Below, one piece after another: positions 15,808 to 25,134 of a DNA stretch of 64,000 nt (its first letter is position 1; every line of letters starts with the position of its first letter). Below the pieces are notes generated by a model. That model searched no databases. It saw nothing but the letters and a program-made list of their open reading frames with translations, and was not told the DNA's origin. A program made the position numbers and the translations under genes. Source of the DNA: Cladocopium goreaui (taxonomy: Eukaryota; Sar; Dinophyceae; Suessiales; Symbiodiniaceae); assembly GCA_947184155.2 (NCBI GenBank), contig CAMXCT020002066.1:51001-115000 (forward strand), written 5' to 3'.

Positions 15808-16632
15808 ATGGCAAATTATTATAATATAAATAGGAGCGTGGAGGCATACGAGTTTAGAACAATAGACCCAAATAACGGACAGTTAAGGAACATCCTTGAC
15901 ATCGCAGGAAGTGGTGGTGGAGGGGGTGGTAGTGTTGATTTATCCAATTACTATACAAAAGCGGAAACAAACAACCTATTCACCCCTTATTATGATAGTG
16001 GTGAAGTTGATGGTTTATTCACAAGTTATTATACAAAAGTTGAAACCGATGGTTTATTTACCCCTTACTACACAAAAGTTGAAACCGATGGTTTATTCAC
16101 CCCTTACTATACAAAAGTTGAAACCGATGGTTTATTCACCCCTTACTATACAAAAGTTGAAACCGATGGTTTATTCACCCCTTACTATACAAAAGTTGAA
16201 ACCGACGGTTTATTCACCCCTTACTATACAAAACTTGAAACCGACGGTTTATTAAACAATAAATTGAATGTCAGCAATCCCGAAATAACAGGCGTTTTGA
16301 AGAGTAATGACTTTGATAGTAAAAATAGTCTGTCTAACATACTGTTTAAACATAACAATGCTGTTTATTTAGAATATGATTATGATTACGATACTAACGG
16401 TGGTTTAGTTTTAGGAAAACCATTGGCTTTAGCATCAAGTTTAGATATACCATTGAATAGTAAATTACTTTTTCAACATACCGACAGTTATATAAATGAA
16501 ACTTTAAACGCTGGAAACTTTTTGAATTTTGTAATGAAAGAACAGACAGGTCAAATTGACTTTTATGTAGGCGACCCCGCTACTGCTTCTAATTTAGTTA
16601 TGACATTAGCAAATGATAATAACATTTCATAA
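15808..16632 (+). CDS. Fibre protein, N-terminal part with 13-residue repeats
   Basis: A 274-residue protein. After a short N-terminal anchor-like region (1-32) come a glycine hinge (GSGGGGGG, 34-41) and eight units of a 13-residue repeat, consensus YYTKVETDGLFTP (residues 48-151), five of them identical. A beta-rich stretch follows. 'YYTK-x-E-x-D' repeats are common in trimeric phage and algal-virus fibres next to S74 domains. The frame ends at 16632, overlapping the next frame, which continues with another glycine hinge. I infer that this and 16613-18133 were one fibre gene of roughly 775 residues. Near-identity of the repeat units at the DNA level suggests that copy number changes by slippage. 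Confidence 0.75.
   Translation: MANYYNINRSVEAYEFRTIDPNNGQLRNILDIAGSGGGGGGSVDLSNYYTKAETNNLFTPYYDSGEVDGLFTSYYTKVETDGLFTPYYTKVETDGLFTPYYTKVETDGLFTPYYTKVETDGLFTPYYTKVETDGLFTPYYTKLETDGLLNNKLNVSNPEITGVLKSNDFDSKNSLSNILFKHNNAVYLEYDYDYDTNGGLVLGKPLALASSLDIPLNSKLLFQHTDSYINETLNAGNFLNFVMKEQTGQIDFYVGDPATASNLVMTLANDNNIS
15949..16260 (+). repeat. Eight in-frame 39-bp tandem repeats in the fibre gene
   Basis: Units 3-7 are almost identical. Because 39 is divisible by 3, unit gain or loss would change fibre length without breaking the frame. Confidence 0.85.
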
Positions 16633-18133
16633 AACAACATCACCCGCTATTGGGGGTGGCGGTGTTGATGATACTAATTTAGTAAGATATACAGGTGAAA
16701 CATTACAGACAATAGAAGGCGATTTGGTCATAGGTGGTGGTTCTCAATTTTCTACTTATGACTTAACGGTTAATGGTGTTGCTTATTTGAACGCAACCAT
16801 AGAATTTCCATTAGGAGGTGCGATTAATTTAGGGACTGGTAAAGGTTATATCCGTTCTATCAATATAGGAAGTGGCACTGCCGCGTATGATTATTGTATT
16901 TTTGGTTCTGCTGGATTACATCGGTTTTATGTTGGAGGAAGTCCATTTCCTCAATATTTAAGATTTCAACTATCATACACACAGGCATATTTTAATGTAG
17001 ATGTCGTATGTCATACTGAATTACAAACCGATGTCATCAATACAAAAAATGCTGGTAATGTTGATTTAGTCTTTAAAAGGGGTGATGTTGAATATATGAA
17101 GTTTGAAGGAACGCTACAAGCAGTGGAACTAACAAAAGGTGCTAAATCAAACACCTATGATAGTATCGGTAATGCTGATGTCAGTTTTAGAAGGAACGCC
17201 ATAGATTTTATGTATTTCAGAAATGGTAATGTAGAAGTAAATGCAGGTATATCATTAGTTGCTGAAAGTGGTAAGTTTGATGTAATTTATAGTGCCACTC
17301 CTACTAATGTAGTATTTAAAAGGGGCGGTGTTAATTTCTTTACATTAGACGGCACTAAAAATATAATTGATGTTTCAACAGGTAGGGCTTTGTCGTCTCA
17401 ATATATTTATGGAGACTATTTTATCCATAGAAATGTTGGTGCTGATATGGTTTTTCAAGGTAGTAATACAACAGATGACGGTTCAGTAGAATATATGAGA
17501 TACAGAAAAGCAGATGAAGATGTTAATCTTTCAAAAGACATATATGTCAATCAAGACAAAAAGGCATATTTTCATAAAGAAACTGGTAAGAATAGTTATA
17601 TATTTAATGAACATACAGCAGGTGTTAATCATTTCAAGTTCATCAATGAAGACCCTAACGGGGACATAAGATTTTATGCTAATAGTAGCATAAGACTTTT
17701 TATTACTCCATCAAAAGTTTCTGTTCCAGCACCTTATACATTAGAAGGGGATTTAGTAGATACATCCGATTTTACTAAAAAATATGACATTAAAAGTATT
17801 GAGCATAATTTCACTGACATAGTTAAACAAATTGAACCTAAAACTTTCAAAATGAAGGAAGAAAAAGAAATAGGAATAACTAAAAACCATCTTGGATTTA
17901 TTGCTGATGATTTAATGAATGTAATACCTCCTGAATGGGAAGATATTGTTAGGGTTGATGATGAAGGTATTAAGAAGTTAAGTTATATAAAATTATCAGG
18001 TATATTGTGGGGAGTATGTAGAGAGCAACAAACAAAGATAGAGCATTTAGAAACCCGCTTATTTGAAGTTGAAAACTTCATCAAAGATTTTGTCAAACCT
18101 AAAGCAAAGGCGAAATCCAAATCAAAGAATTAA
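16613..18133 (+). CDS. Fibre protein, C-terminal part with S74 self-cleaving chaperone domain
   Basis: A 506-residue frame with no TCTA promoter of its own. It begins with a Gly hinge and 'VDDTNLVRYTGETLQTIEGD', then about 350 residues of repetitive beta structure ('VDLVFKRGDVEYMKFEG', 'VSFRRNAIDFMYFRN'). It ends in a Peptidase_S74 domain (residues about 384-485): 'TSDFTKKYDI' carries S385 and K390, the Ser-Lys spacing of that family, followed by 'LGFIADDL' and a C-terminal coiled coil 'KIEHLETRLFEVENFI'. S74 domains help fibres trimerise and are then cut off. The tail is Lys-rich. The protein would be the distal, receptor-facing part of the fibre. Confidence 0.75.
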   Translation: MIITFHKTTSPAIGGGGVDDTNLVRYTGETLQTIEGDLVIGGGSQFSTYDLTVNGVAYLNATIEFPLGGAINLGTGKGYIRSINIGSGTAAYDYCIFGSAGLHRFYVGGSPFPQYLRFQLSYTQAYFNVDVVCHTELQTDVINTKNAGNVDLVFKRGDVEYMKFEGTLQAVELTKGAKSNTYDSIGNADVSFRRNAIDFMYFRNGNVEVNAGISLVAESGKFDVIYSATPTNVVFKRGGVNFFTLDGTKNIIDVSTGRALSSQYIYGDYFIHRNVGADMVFQGSNTTDDGSVEYMRYRKADEDVNLSKDIYVNQDKKAYFHKETGKNSYIFNEHTAGVNHFKFINEDPNGDIRFYANSSIRLFITPSKVSVPAPYTLEGDLVDTSDFTKKYDIKSIEHNFTDIVKQIEPKTFKMKEEKEIGITKNHLGFIADDLMNVIPPEWEDIVRVDDEGIKKLSYIKLSGILWGVCREQQTKIEHLETRLFEVENFIKDFVKPKAKAKSKSKN

Positions 18134-18164
18134 ACATATAAAACCATATATATATATATACACA

Positions 18165-18371
18165 ATGGGAAATTCAAACAGCAGTGTTGAAAACGACTAC
18201 CTTGAACAAATCAAAAAGATAGACGAAGACGAAAAGACCCGAACAGATGTTTTACTCATCAAGAGCGTAAAAGAGTTGGTGGGAAGAGTGGAGAAACTGG
18301 AAAAGGAGAAACAAAACAAACTTATATATCAACTACCGAAACTACAACTCTGTAATTGGAGTTTGATATGA
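18165..18371 (+). CDS. Small protein with a possible N-myristoylation signal
   Basis: A 68-residue protein. The frame is open upstream to 18063, but the start at 18165 is preferred because an AT-only stretch precedes it and the longer form would overlap the fibre gene. It begins M-G-N-S-N-S-S, matching the N-myristoylation pattern M-G-x-x-x-S/T. A charged helix (residues 12-50) and a short hydrophobic tail ending in CNWSLI follow. A lipid anchor would place it at a membrane, perhaps the virion's inner membrane or the host's. This is inference from the motif alone. Confidence 0.5.
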   Translation: MGNSNSSVENDYLEQIKKIDEDEKTRTDVLLIKSVKELVGRVEKLEKEKQNKLIYQLPKLQLCNWSLI

Positions 18372-18372
18372 A

Positions 18373-18410
18373 CAATTGATAATATTATTGTTAAATAATA
18401 CTATTAATTG
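18373..18410. terminator. Convergent-gene hairpin between the 68-residue gene and the polymerase
   Basis: Arms 18373-18389 and 18394-18410 pair over 17 bp with two imperfect positions and a four-base loop. The polymerase stop lies inside the right arm. Confidence 0.6.
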
Positions 18411-21400
18411 GAAAGTGAGTAGTGCCCATAGGGGAGACTGTCAGTATCGTTGAACCAATACCTTTTATTGTCATAACTGGTCAGTCCAACTTTACTTTGA
18501 TTTATTGAGTAGATTTGGTGGTTCTTACTTCTGATGGCATTGAAATTTACATTCTTTGGTATGTGTTCGTGGAGTGTTGCTTCGTAGTCTTTCATATCTA
18601 AATCCCGTTTAACTTTCAGTTTTGGAACTCCTTTTGCTTTCTTTTCTGCTTTCTGTTCGTTGAATACTTTTAGACAATACATCTTCGGTCTCAACGCTAT
18701 GAAGTTTGTGATGATTTTTCCATCCATCTTGTCCTTGAATTTGCCAAGGACTTTTTTGTTAGTACCTTTGGATACTCTAAATCAACTTCAAGGATGTAGG
18801 CATTGTCGTCGTTCTCATTCCAGTCCATTATCATCTGTTCCGTCAGCATTTTCTTTATCCATTTGAGTTTTCCTATGGGTAGTTTCATTGACATTGCCAG
18901 TCCATAAAGGTTGTTGGCATCTAAATAGTTGATGTAGTTAGATGGTTTTGTTTCATCATATTCGTCTTTCATATACTTATTGTTTGCCTTTGCCTCCTTA
19001 TGACCCACTTGACACATTCCACCTCTCAAACCTCTCTCAATCATTTCATAAATCTCTTGGTCGGTAATCGGTTCTAACACCACTCCAGTTTTTAGAAGCA
19101 TAGCATCCCAAGCGAAGTTAGGAAGTGTAAAATAATGTGCGGGGTCTAAACCGTAGTATTCCAAACAAAGGTCTCTAAAATTTTCAAAGACATCAGTAAG
19201 CAATAAAACATCAGTTCTCAAATATAAGTCGTGATATTGACCAAGATTTCTTATACCGAAATGTTCCCATATCTTAAGTGCTCTTTCATACTCATCATCT
19301 TCAATATGACTTTCGGTGAGATTACTGTAAAACGCTTTCTTCGGTGGTAATTGTTTTTCTCTAAACTTGTCAAATGAAGTGAAGTAATCGTATGGATAGA
19401 CACCTTTGTCAGTGAGTAAGTCTAAATCATTGTCATTGCTTACATAGGGGTTTCTTTTGCTGAACTTGAAGTTGTTTTGCCAGTTTTCTTTCTTCTGTCC
19501 ATCTTCATACTTGCTCAACTTGACCAACTTGTCCAATGAGGACGATAAGAACGAAAAACTGTCTTTGAAACACATATTCTTGAATGCGAAGGTTATGAAC
19601 TTCTCACTGTTCTGTGCTATTACATCTATCTTGGCATTTTCAGATAGTTGATTGGCTCTTTCAATCACTAAATGACTGTCATAGTTCTTCAAGTTATGAA
19701 GGAAGACTGGAATTTTGTAATAACGCATTGAAAACTGTAAATTACAATCATCGTGGGCACATCCTCTATACTTACCTGTAAAGTGGCAATGGTCTCTACA
19801 CTTTTTGTCTCCTTCCTTGAAGTCCTCACCGCAAATGAAACATTTAGTGGCGGTCTTAAAGTCCCTCCAGTCTTCGTCCTTCATAATGATGTCCTTGTTT
19901 TCTTTCATCTTCTCCATTATCTTATCCTTTACTTCAATCATCTTTTTAACAAAGACATCCATACAATCCTCACCCCTATACAAGAACGGTTCATTTGAAC
20001 CATCAATTGAATTGACAACATTTATCATAAAACCACAGGGTCTATGATGTTGGTATTTGTCTGTCTTGATTGGTTTGGTGCTTACCGTTCCCGTTTTCGT
20101 GGTCAAACATTCAAAATCAGCATATATAACGAATGGTGCTTTTAGTTTCTTAAAGTGGTTTTTGAATTTGACGAAGAACTTGTCAGGCTTCTCTGGGTCA
20201 AACTTTGGCATCTCTATAGTTTGCCCTTCTACTGCCATACATCCCTTTTCCTTATGATTAGTCAAATCATCCTCTGAATGAAACACACCCGAACAGTGAT
20301 TACAAATGTATTTCTTTGCTTTCCGCTTACCAGCCTGTTGATACATCAACTTGTTAAAATCCTTTATATAAACATAGTGGTGATTGTCCCCATCAGTTAT
20401 TTTCAATAGGTCTATGTGGTGAGTTGCTTTGACAACTGTAGTCCTCTTATATAATAGGATTGATTGCTTACCATCTTCATCATCAATGTAATAGACATTG
20501 ATGGATATTTTACCTTCGTTGTTCTGTTCTAAAATGTCTATGTCAAGATTTGATGCTGGAAAATTGACATTATCCCAGTTGAGGTCATCCTTTAAATTTT
20601 TGTATCTGTAAATTCTGTTTGGATGGTCTTTCTCATAGACTTTACAAACACCGCACTGAATGGAATACATAAAACATTTGTCATCTGTATTTTGAATGTT
20701 GATACAGGCTCGTTTCAGTTTCAACCATTCAGGTAGTTCAATGTAAGAACCTCCACGAGTAGGATTGTATTTGTCATAGTTGAATTTAAGTTTATCAATA
20801 TGCTTCAACACCAATCCACTCTCCGACATCTCCATCTTGTCTAACTGAAACTCTATGTCAGTTGCCATTTGATTTAACTTTTGGGGTATTTCCTCTTCGT
20901 TGGTGATGTTGTATCTTCTACTTCTGATACTCTCCCTTATCTCTTCGTTGGTTTTCTTGCTCTTCATAGTGGCGGACACCTGTAAAATAACTTTCATTCC
21001 CTTATGTTTCCTCAAATACTCTTTCAATCTTAAATCTTGGTATTTGAGATACTGTAGTGCCTTGATGCCTCTAACCCTGACATTGGTGATGGCAAATGAA
21101 TTGACATAACCCTTGAAAGCAGATTGTTCGTTGGTGGTGGTTGCTTTGTATCTCATTTGGATGCCTGTGAGTGCTTTGTTTTTGTCAAGATTGACCCATC
21201 TAATGCCTCTCTTTTCTTTCAGTTCATACTTTTTGTAGTCCATTGTCTGTCTAATCTTGTTGAACTTGGTAATCAACCTTTTTGAAATGGGTTTTCCCCT
21301 TTCAAAATTGTAGGTCTTCTCTCCGATCTTGAGTTTCTTGAGTTCCTGTCCATTCCGTTTCAATATCTCACCCTGTTCGGATGATAAAAGGTAATCTAAA

Positions 21401-21582
21401 ACAATCTGCTGTGAAGTGTCCATTATAGTATAGTCTATATTATTATTAGTGGATGTTTCTTTAAGTAATTTTTCAGTATGAATTGTTTGTTGAGGATGTT
21501 GCGGTTGATTGGATTGATTGTCTGATTGGTTTTTAACATATAACATTTCTGTTGAATGTTTCAACCTTGTATCCTCTGCCAT
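18404..21582 (-). pseudogene. Protein-primed family B DNA polymerase with an internal deletion
   Basis: This polymerase would replicate the element from a terminal protein. The long frame (21582-18697, 961 residues) has an N-terminal domain, a Cys/His finger from C427 ('ICNHCSGVFHSEDDLTNH'), Exo I 'YADFEC' (D489, E491), a C-x-x-C/HCH cluster ('CFICGEDF', 'DHCHFTGKYRG'), Exo II 'NLKNYDSH' (D635), Exo III 'YLRTDVL' (D791) and palm motif A 'YLDANNLYG' (D888). After 'YILEVDLEYPK' it goes out of frame. The second frame (to 18404) resumes at 'VLGKFKDKMDGKIITNF', which in intact relatives lies about 200 residues farther on, and runs to the normal C-terminus 'LPYGHYSLSN'. Motif B (K..NS.YG) and motif C (DTDS) are therefore missing, and the product cannot polymerise. 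The exonuclease half looks intact. Confidence 0.93.
21458..21466 (-). promoter_or_regulatory. Second class A promoter motif, inside the polymerase N-terminus
   Basis: ACTTAAAGA within codons 39-42 of the long frame, 35 bases upstream of an in-frame ATG at 21423 (MDTSQQIVLDYL). It implies an alternative or original start 53 residues downstream. Confidence 0.55.
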
Positions 21583-21609
21583 TTTCTCTATAATATATAA
21601 GGTAACATT

Positions 21610-21618
21610 TCTTTAAGT
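21610..21618 (-). promoter_or_regulatory. Class A promoter motif for the polymerase long form
   Basis: ACTTAAAGA, 28 bases upstream of the ATG at 21582, followed by TTATATATTATAGAGAAA. Confidence 0.7.
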
Positions 21619-21683
21619 AGTTTTTGGGTATGGGTTGCCTGTTGGAGTTTTTGGGTTTGGGGTTGGACTTCAACATAAAAACC

Positions 21684-21712
21684 TTCTCAATAAAAATGAT
21701 TGTTATTGAGAA
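21684..21712. terminator. Hairpin downstream of the zinc-finger gene
   Basis: Perfect 10-bp arms 21684-21693 and 21703-21712, downstream of the 3' end of 21772-22077 and upstream of the polymerase promoter. Confidence 0.5.
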
Positions 21713-21771
21713 AATTTTGGATTAAAAAACCCTTTGAATGAAATGTGCCGTAAGGTGTCTTAAAGCACCTT

Positions 21772-22077
21772 TCAACATTGGCATCTGTTTCTCATACAAA
21801 TGTTGGTCTGACGATGTTTGGATAAATTGGATTTGGACGAAATGGTGCGTCCGCAATCGGGGCAGGTGAAAGGGGTTGATAATTTCTTTTGATAGTATTT
21901 TGAGAAGTATTTTGGGTCGTTGGGTTTCTTGTCATAAGTTCCGTCGGGTTGCCATCTTGTCGAGGTTTGGATTGGGGGTTCTTGGACTGTTGGTGGATGG
22001 AGTGCTTCAACCATCTGGTCAAACATGTCTTCATCCATTTCTTGTTTCTTTCCATCAATTACTAAATAGCAGGGCAT
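21772..22077 (-). CDS. Small zinc-finger protein with a DPKYFSKYY motif
   Basis: A 101-residue protein. It starts MPCYLVIDGKKQEMDEDMF, has a Pro-rich linker, then 'NDPKYFSKYYQKKLS' (residues about 53-67), directly followed by a finger 'FTCPDCGRTISSKSNLSKHR' and a closing Cys (C-x2-C ... H ... C). A 'DPxYFxxYYxxxLS' plus C-P-x-C-G finger pairing occurs in small proteins of large algal DNA viruses, though I cite this from memory of the pattern. It is probably a DNA-binding regulator. It has the class A promoter and lies upstream of the polymerase, suggesting early expression. Confidence 0.65.
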   Translation of the reverse strand: MPCYLVIDGKKQEMDEDMFDQMVEALHPPTVQEPPIQTSTRWQPDGTYDKKPNDPKYFSKYYQKKLSTPFTCPDCGRTISSKSNLSKHRQTNICMRNRCQC

Positions 22078-22106
22078 ATCAAATCTTAATTATATAAGGC
22101 GACTAG

Positions 22107-22115
22107 TCTTTAAGT
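22107..22115 (-). promoter_or_regulatory. Class A promoter motif for the zinc-finger gene
   Basis: ACTTAAAGA, 30 bases upstream of the ATG, with TTATATAATTAAGA after it. Confidence 0.65.
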
Positions 22116-22199
22116 ATTTTAAGGTTTTATGTTGAAAAAATGGGGTGTCCTAAATGATGTTAAAAGGTGTCAAAAACAACCAGTTTAGGACACTTGTTG

Positions 22200-24790
22200 A
22201 AATACTGTTCTTGCGGTTGTCTCGTAGATTTTATGTCAGTATGTCTCATAGATGTTTATGTCAGTGTTGTCAGCGCTTGTTGTTTGGAACTCCAACCACG
22301 TCGTTGATGGATGAAGTCGGCGTTGATGCGAAGCAATCAAAAAATATAGGCCAAATATATGTGTGTGTATATATATATATATATCTATCTATCTATCCGC
22401 CAAACACCAAGTGGGGGTATGCTTGGAAACCTCCGCAACAAACAGCGGTTGGCTCCCTCCCGGTGTTTTATTCCCTTTTGTTTCACGATGATTTTCTCAT
22501 CCCTCTCAAAGGTCAAAACCAGCTCACCGCGAGACCTGATGTAAGCTTGAAAAAAAGTATGGATGAATTGATTGAGGTGAAAAAGGCATTGGATATTAAT
22601 GTATATGCGGGATGTGTGGGGGTATGAACGGATATGTATGATATATTCAAAGGGCTTGGAATGATCCCCCCATCCAAAGAAACATGAGCTCATCCATTCG
22701 AATTTCAGACTTGAAAACTGTTTGGAATTGTCATTTCATTCAAAGCTTTGGTTGAACCTCTCACCAAAGTGACGTTTGCGACTGATGGGAAGCACCGGTA
22801 CAGAAAACATTGTCACTGATGACTTCTTGGCCTCGGCGCGGCAAAATGCTGAGGGGGCAGCAGAGCAAAAATATGCTGTTGCAGCGTATGGGTGCCCTGT
22901 TTAGGATTAGGTATTGCCTATTTTGTGTGAGCATGTGCAATTTTAGGATGAGGTAGTGCCTATTTTATGTGATGCTGGGCTTTAGCATGTTTTAGGAAAG
23001 GTCTTGAAAATGGAAATGTGCTGGAGCCCAAGCGCATGCTGTTTTGGCATTGGGCTATGCTGTGTGCTAATTGTGGTGAATTCAACGGCGAAAAGGTATA
23101 TACGCTTTGAACATGTGGGTGGGTGTGCTGTTGGAGAGCATGTGCACGTTTTCAGCCGCAGTTTCTGTCAAGCAACAGGCTGCCTGTTGAGGTTCGTTTC
23201 TGCAAACCCCGCCAAACAAACACTGACAAGCGCATTTTTGCTCTCCACCGCGCACAAGAAGTTCTCTGCATCCTCTCTATACTATCGGCAGCACCAAGCC
23301 AGCACTCAGCAAAGCACCTTCTTTGAACTTCCCATCCACGTATGTAATGTTCATGTCAAGCGCCTTTTTTGCCTGGCAACTGTGACCACTTGCAACAATT
23401 TGGAAAATCACACCCTCTCCAACCCACAAAAGCTGGGAAAACCTGCGTTGCACACTACTCTACCTGTCGCATTTTCCCGGCATTTTTCCCACCTGTAGCT
23501 CACAGAGCGCCACTGCGACTGCTGCACCAAGCGGTTGTTTCCCACCGCATAGAAAGCCTGTCCTCTTGAGCTCTGGATAGTGAATATCCTTGGGATTTGG
23601 ATTCAAGCATCACGTTACTGTTCTGAGATGACAAGAGACGTCACAGGAAAGTTGGTTCTCTGCAAATCTAGCTGAGCTAGGGGCCTTGGAAAGCTCATGC
23701 ACAAGGTCTTGGAGATCTTTCACAACATCACGTTGCTGAGCAGCATGTCTGGAGACTTGGGTGAGGTTTTGGAGAATCTGCTTTGCGCTTGGTGTCATAG
23801 TGGGCCTTCCTTTCTTCTGAGCTTTGAGGAGATTTGGAGAAAACTTTTTGTACCCTTCTGTCAGGGACAATTTTGGATATAGTTTTAGTAAACCCTCTTC
23901 CAGCAAAAATCGGTTGCACAGGATGGAAGCGTACCGTGCCTCCCCGTGTAGCCTTGGCTAGGCGCAACAATACTGTACAAAGTAATGGGAATATTGTGTT
24001 GTGCAAATGCTCAATGAGGGTAGATCCATTGCTAATTGCAAAGTTCCATGTCATTGACACCAAAACACTAAGCCGACGGCTTCTCTGCAGTCATCCGGTG
24101 AAGGTCCTTCTCCAGCTGGGCCAGGTCCTTCTTCAAAAGGGCCTTCTCCTTCTCCTTGTCCTTGATCTCAAGGGCCTTCTCCTTGTCCTTGATCTCAATT
24201 TCAGCTTGGTGTAACATGTTGATCAGCTGTTTCGTGCTCGAATCAATGCCTGTCGAATTTTCGCTAAGCCATTGGCTAAGCCGGCCCCGACAACCAATTC
24301 TCTCACAACGAGTTCCTGGTGTCGCTGACACGACCACCTGTGAGATAAAGACCCTGTGTGATGCCATACAAGCGGTCCAAGCCGCAAATATGGCCGCTGA
24401 CCAAGCGTGACGACACCGCGCCATCCCCGCAAGGTATCATATCGGGCTGCTAAGTGCAACGTGTTGGGGCTTGAGGACGCTAAACACCGCGGGACTGGCG
24501 CTGCACAAATCAAGATGCTTCTCCCTCAAACTCTGGTTGAACCTGCGCGCTCTGTCACAAACTCTCGCTGGACTGGACAGCTATGAGGTATCCTGGGTGC
24601 CCCGACCATATTCAAGACCATGTTCGAGGACAGCGAGCCAACATGGCAAAAACAAGGGAGGAATGAACTTTAGGGCTCCATCTGGCATATTCATGTTCTG
24701 AAGAACTCCAAAATTAATGCAAGATTGTGAATCACTATCTACTGCATTGTCAAAAGCAATCAAACAACTACACGAAGGAAATTAACCCAA
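22200..24790. other. Host-like DNA enclosed by the element's right end
   Basis: This stretch between the last viral gene and the right TIR differs from the rest of the element. It has higher GC, a CT/AT microsatellite at 22365-22398, a direct repeat around 22890-22970 and no viral promoter motif. It is either later inserted or captured from the host. The boundaries are approximate because no duplication or inverted repeat marks them. Confidence 0.55.
23610..24513 (-). pseudogene. Host gene remnant, frame-broken
   Basis: Three overlapping minus-strand frames give protein-like sequence. One (24424-24068) has 'STKQLINMLHQAEIEIKDKE' leading into a Glu/Lys coiled coil, 'KDLAQLEKDLHRM'. A second (24063-23728) includes 'GTVRFHPVQPIFAGRGF'. 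A third (23906-23610) has 'LLKLYPKLSLTEGYKKFSPN' and 'QRDVVKDLQDLVHELSKAPS'. They may be pieces of one decayed gene. I recognise no family, and the frames do not join cleanly. Confidence 0.35.
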
Positions 24791-24852
24791 ATATTCAACT
24801 ATTAGAGTTATTGAATGGTGGTGGGGTGGAATAGGAAACTGGAAAGCAGAAA

Positions 24853-25110
24853 ATGATTAATTCATAATATCATAACAAAATATATTATGAAGTAATCACC
24901 ACCCAAACACAAACAAAAACCCCAACAGTCTCAACAATTATCCCCCCATCTGAACCAAACATTGACACATCATTTTAGCAACAAAATTACCCCTAAAACC
25001 CCACCTGAAAAAACATCAAAGGCGAAGATGAAACATTGAACCCCAACACAAAATCATAACAAGCAACATACAAACATATACGCCCTGAAACCCCCATTTA
25101 TCCATTTTTT
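24853..25110. repeat. Right terminal inverted repeat
   Basis: Reverse complement of 4664-4923, with about one position in ten differing plus single-base gaps. The outermost bases are a T-run following CCAT. Confidence 0.9.
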
Positions 25111-25116
25111 TATGGG
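25111..25116. repeat. Target-site duplication, right copy (TATGGG)
   Basis: Identical to 4658-4663 and directly adjacent to the right TIR. Confidence 0.75.
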
Positions 25117-25134
25117 GATATACTCATGCTACTA

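Larger units (their letters stand above)
4664..25110. mobile_element. Polinton / Mavirus-like integrated virus, decayed
   Basis: This 20.4-kb element is bounded by inverted repeats and a 6-bp target duplication. It carries the hallmark set of an rve integrase, a protein-primed B-family polymerase, an A32-like packaging ATPase and two jelly-roll capsid proteins, so it could once form particles. Genes lie in short blocks on both strands: minus 4929-6348, plus 6436-9567, minus 9616-12089, plus 12143-12970, minus 12938-14683, plus 15024-18371, minus 18404-22077. Intergenic gaps are small and AT-rich. Gene order and the TCTA promoters recall Mavirus, while overall content also fits protist Polintons; I cannot decide without a tree. 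Loss of polymerase core motifs, a methyltransferase frameshift, unequal TIRs and 2.6 kb of host-like DNA in the right end show that this copy is no longer intact. Confidence 0.95.

Noticed and set aside
15896-16255. A second frame of 119 codons inside the fibre repeats.
   Set aside because: Shadow of the 39-bp repeat, which keeps other frames open.
18404-18470. A DTDSL string near the polymerase C-terminus looks like palm motif C.
   Set aside because: It lies about 15 residues from the end, in the segment that normally reads '...LAHGHY' after the thumb, so it is a coincidence and not the catalytic motif.
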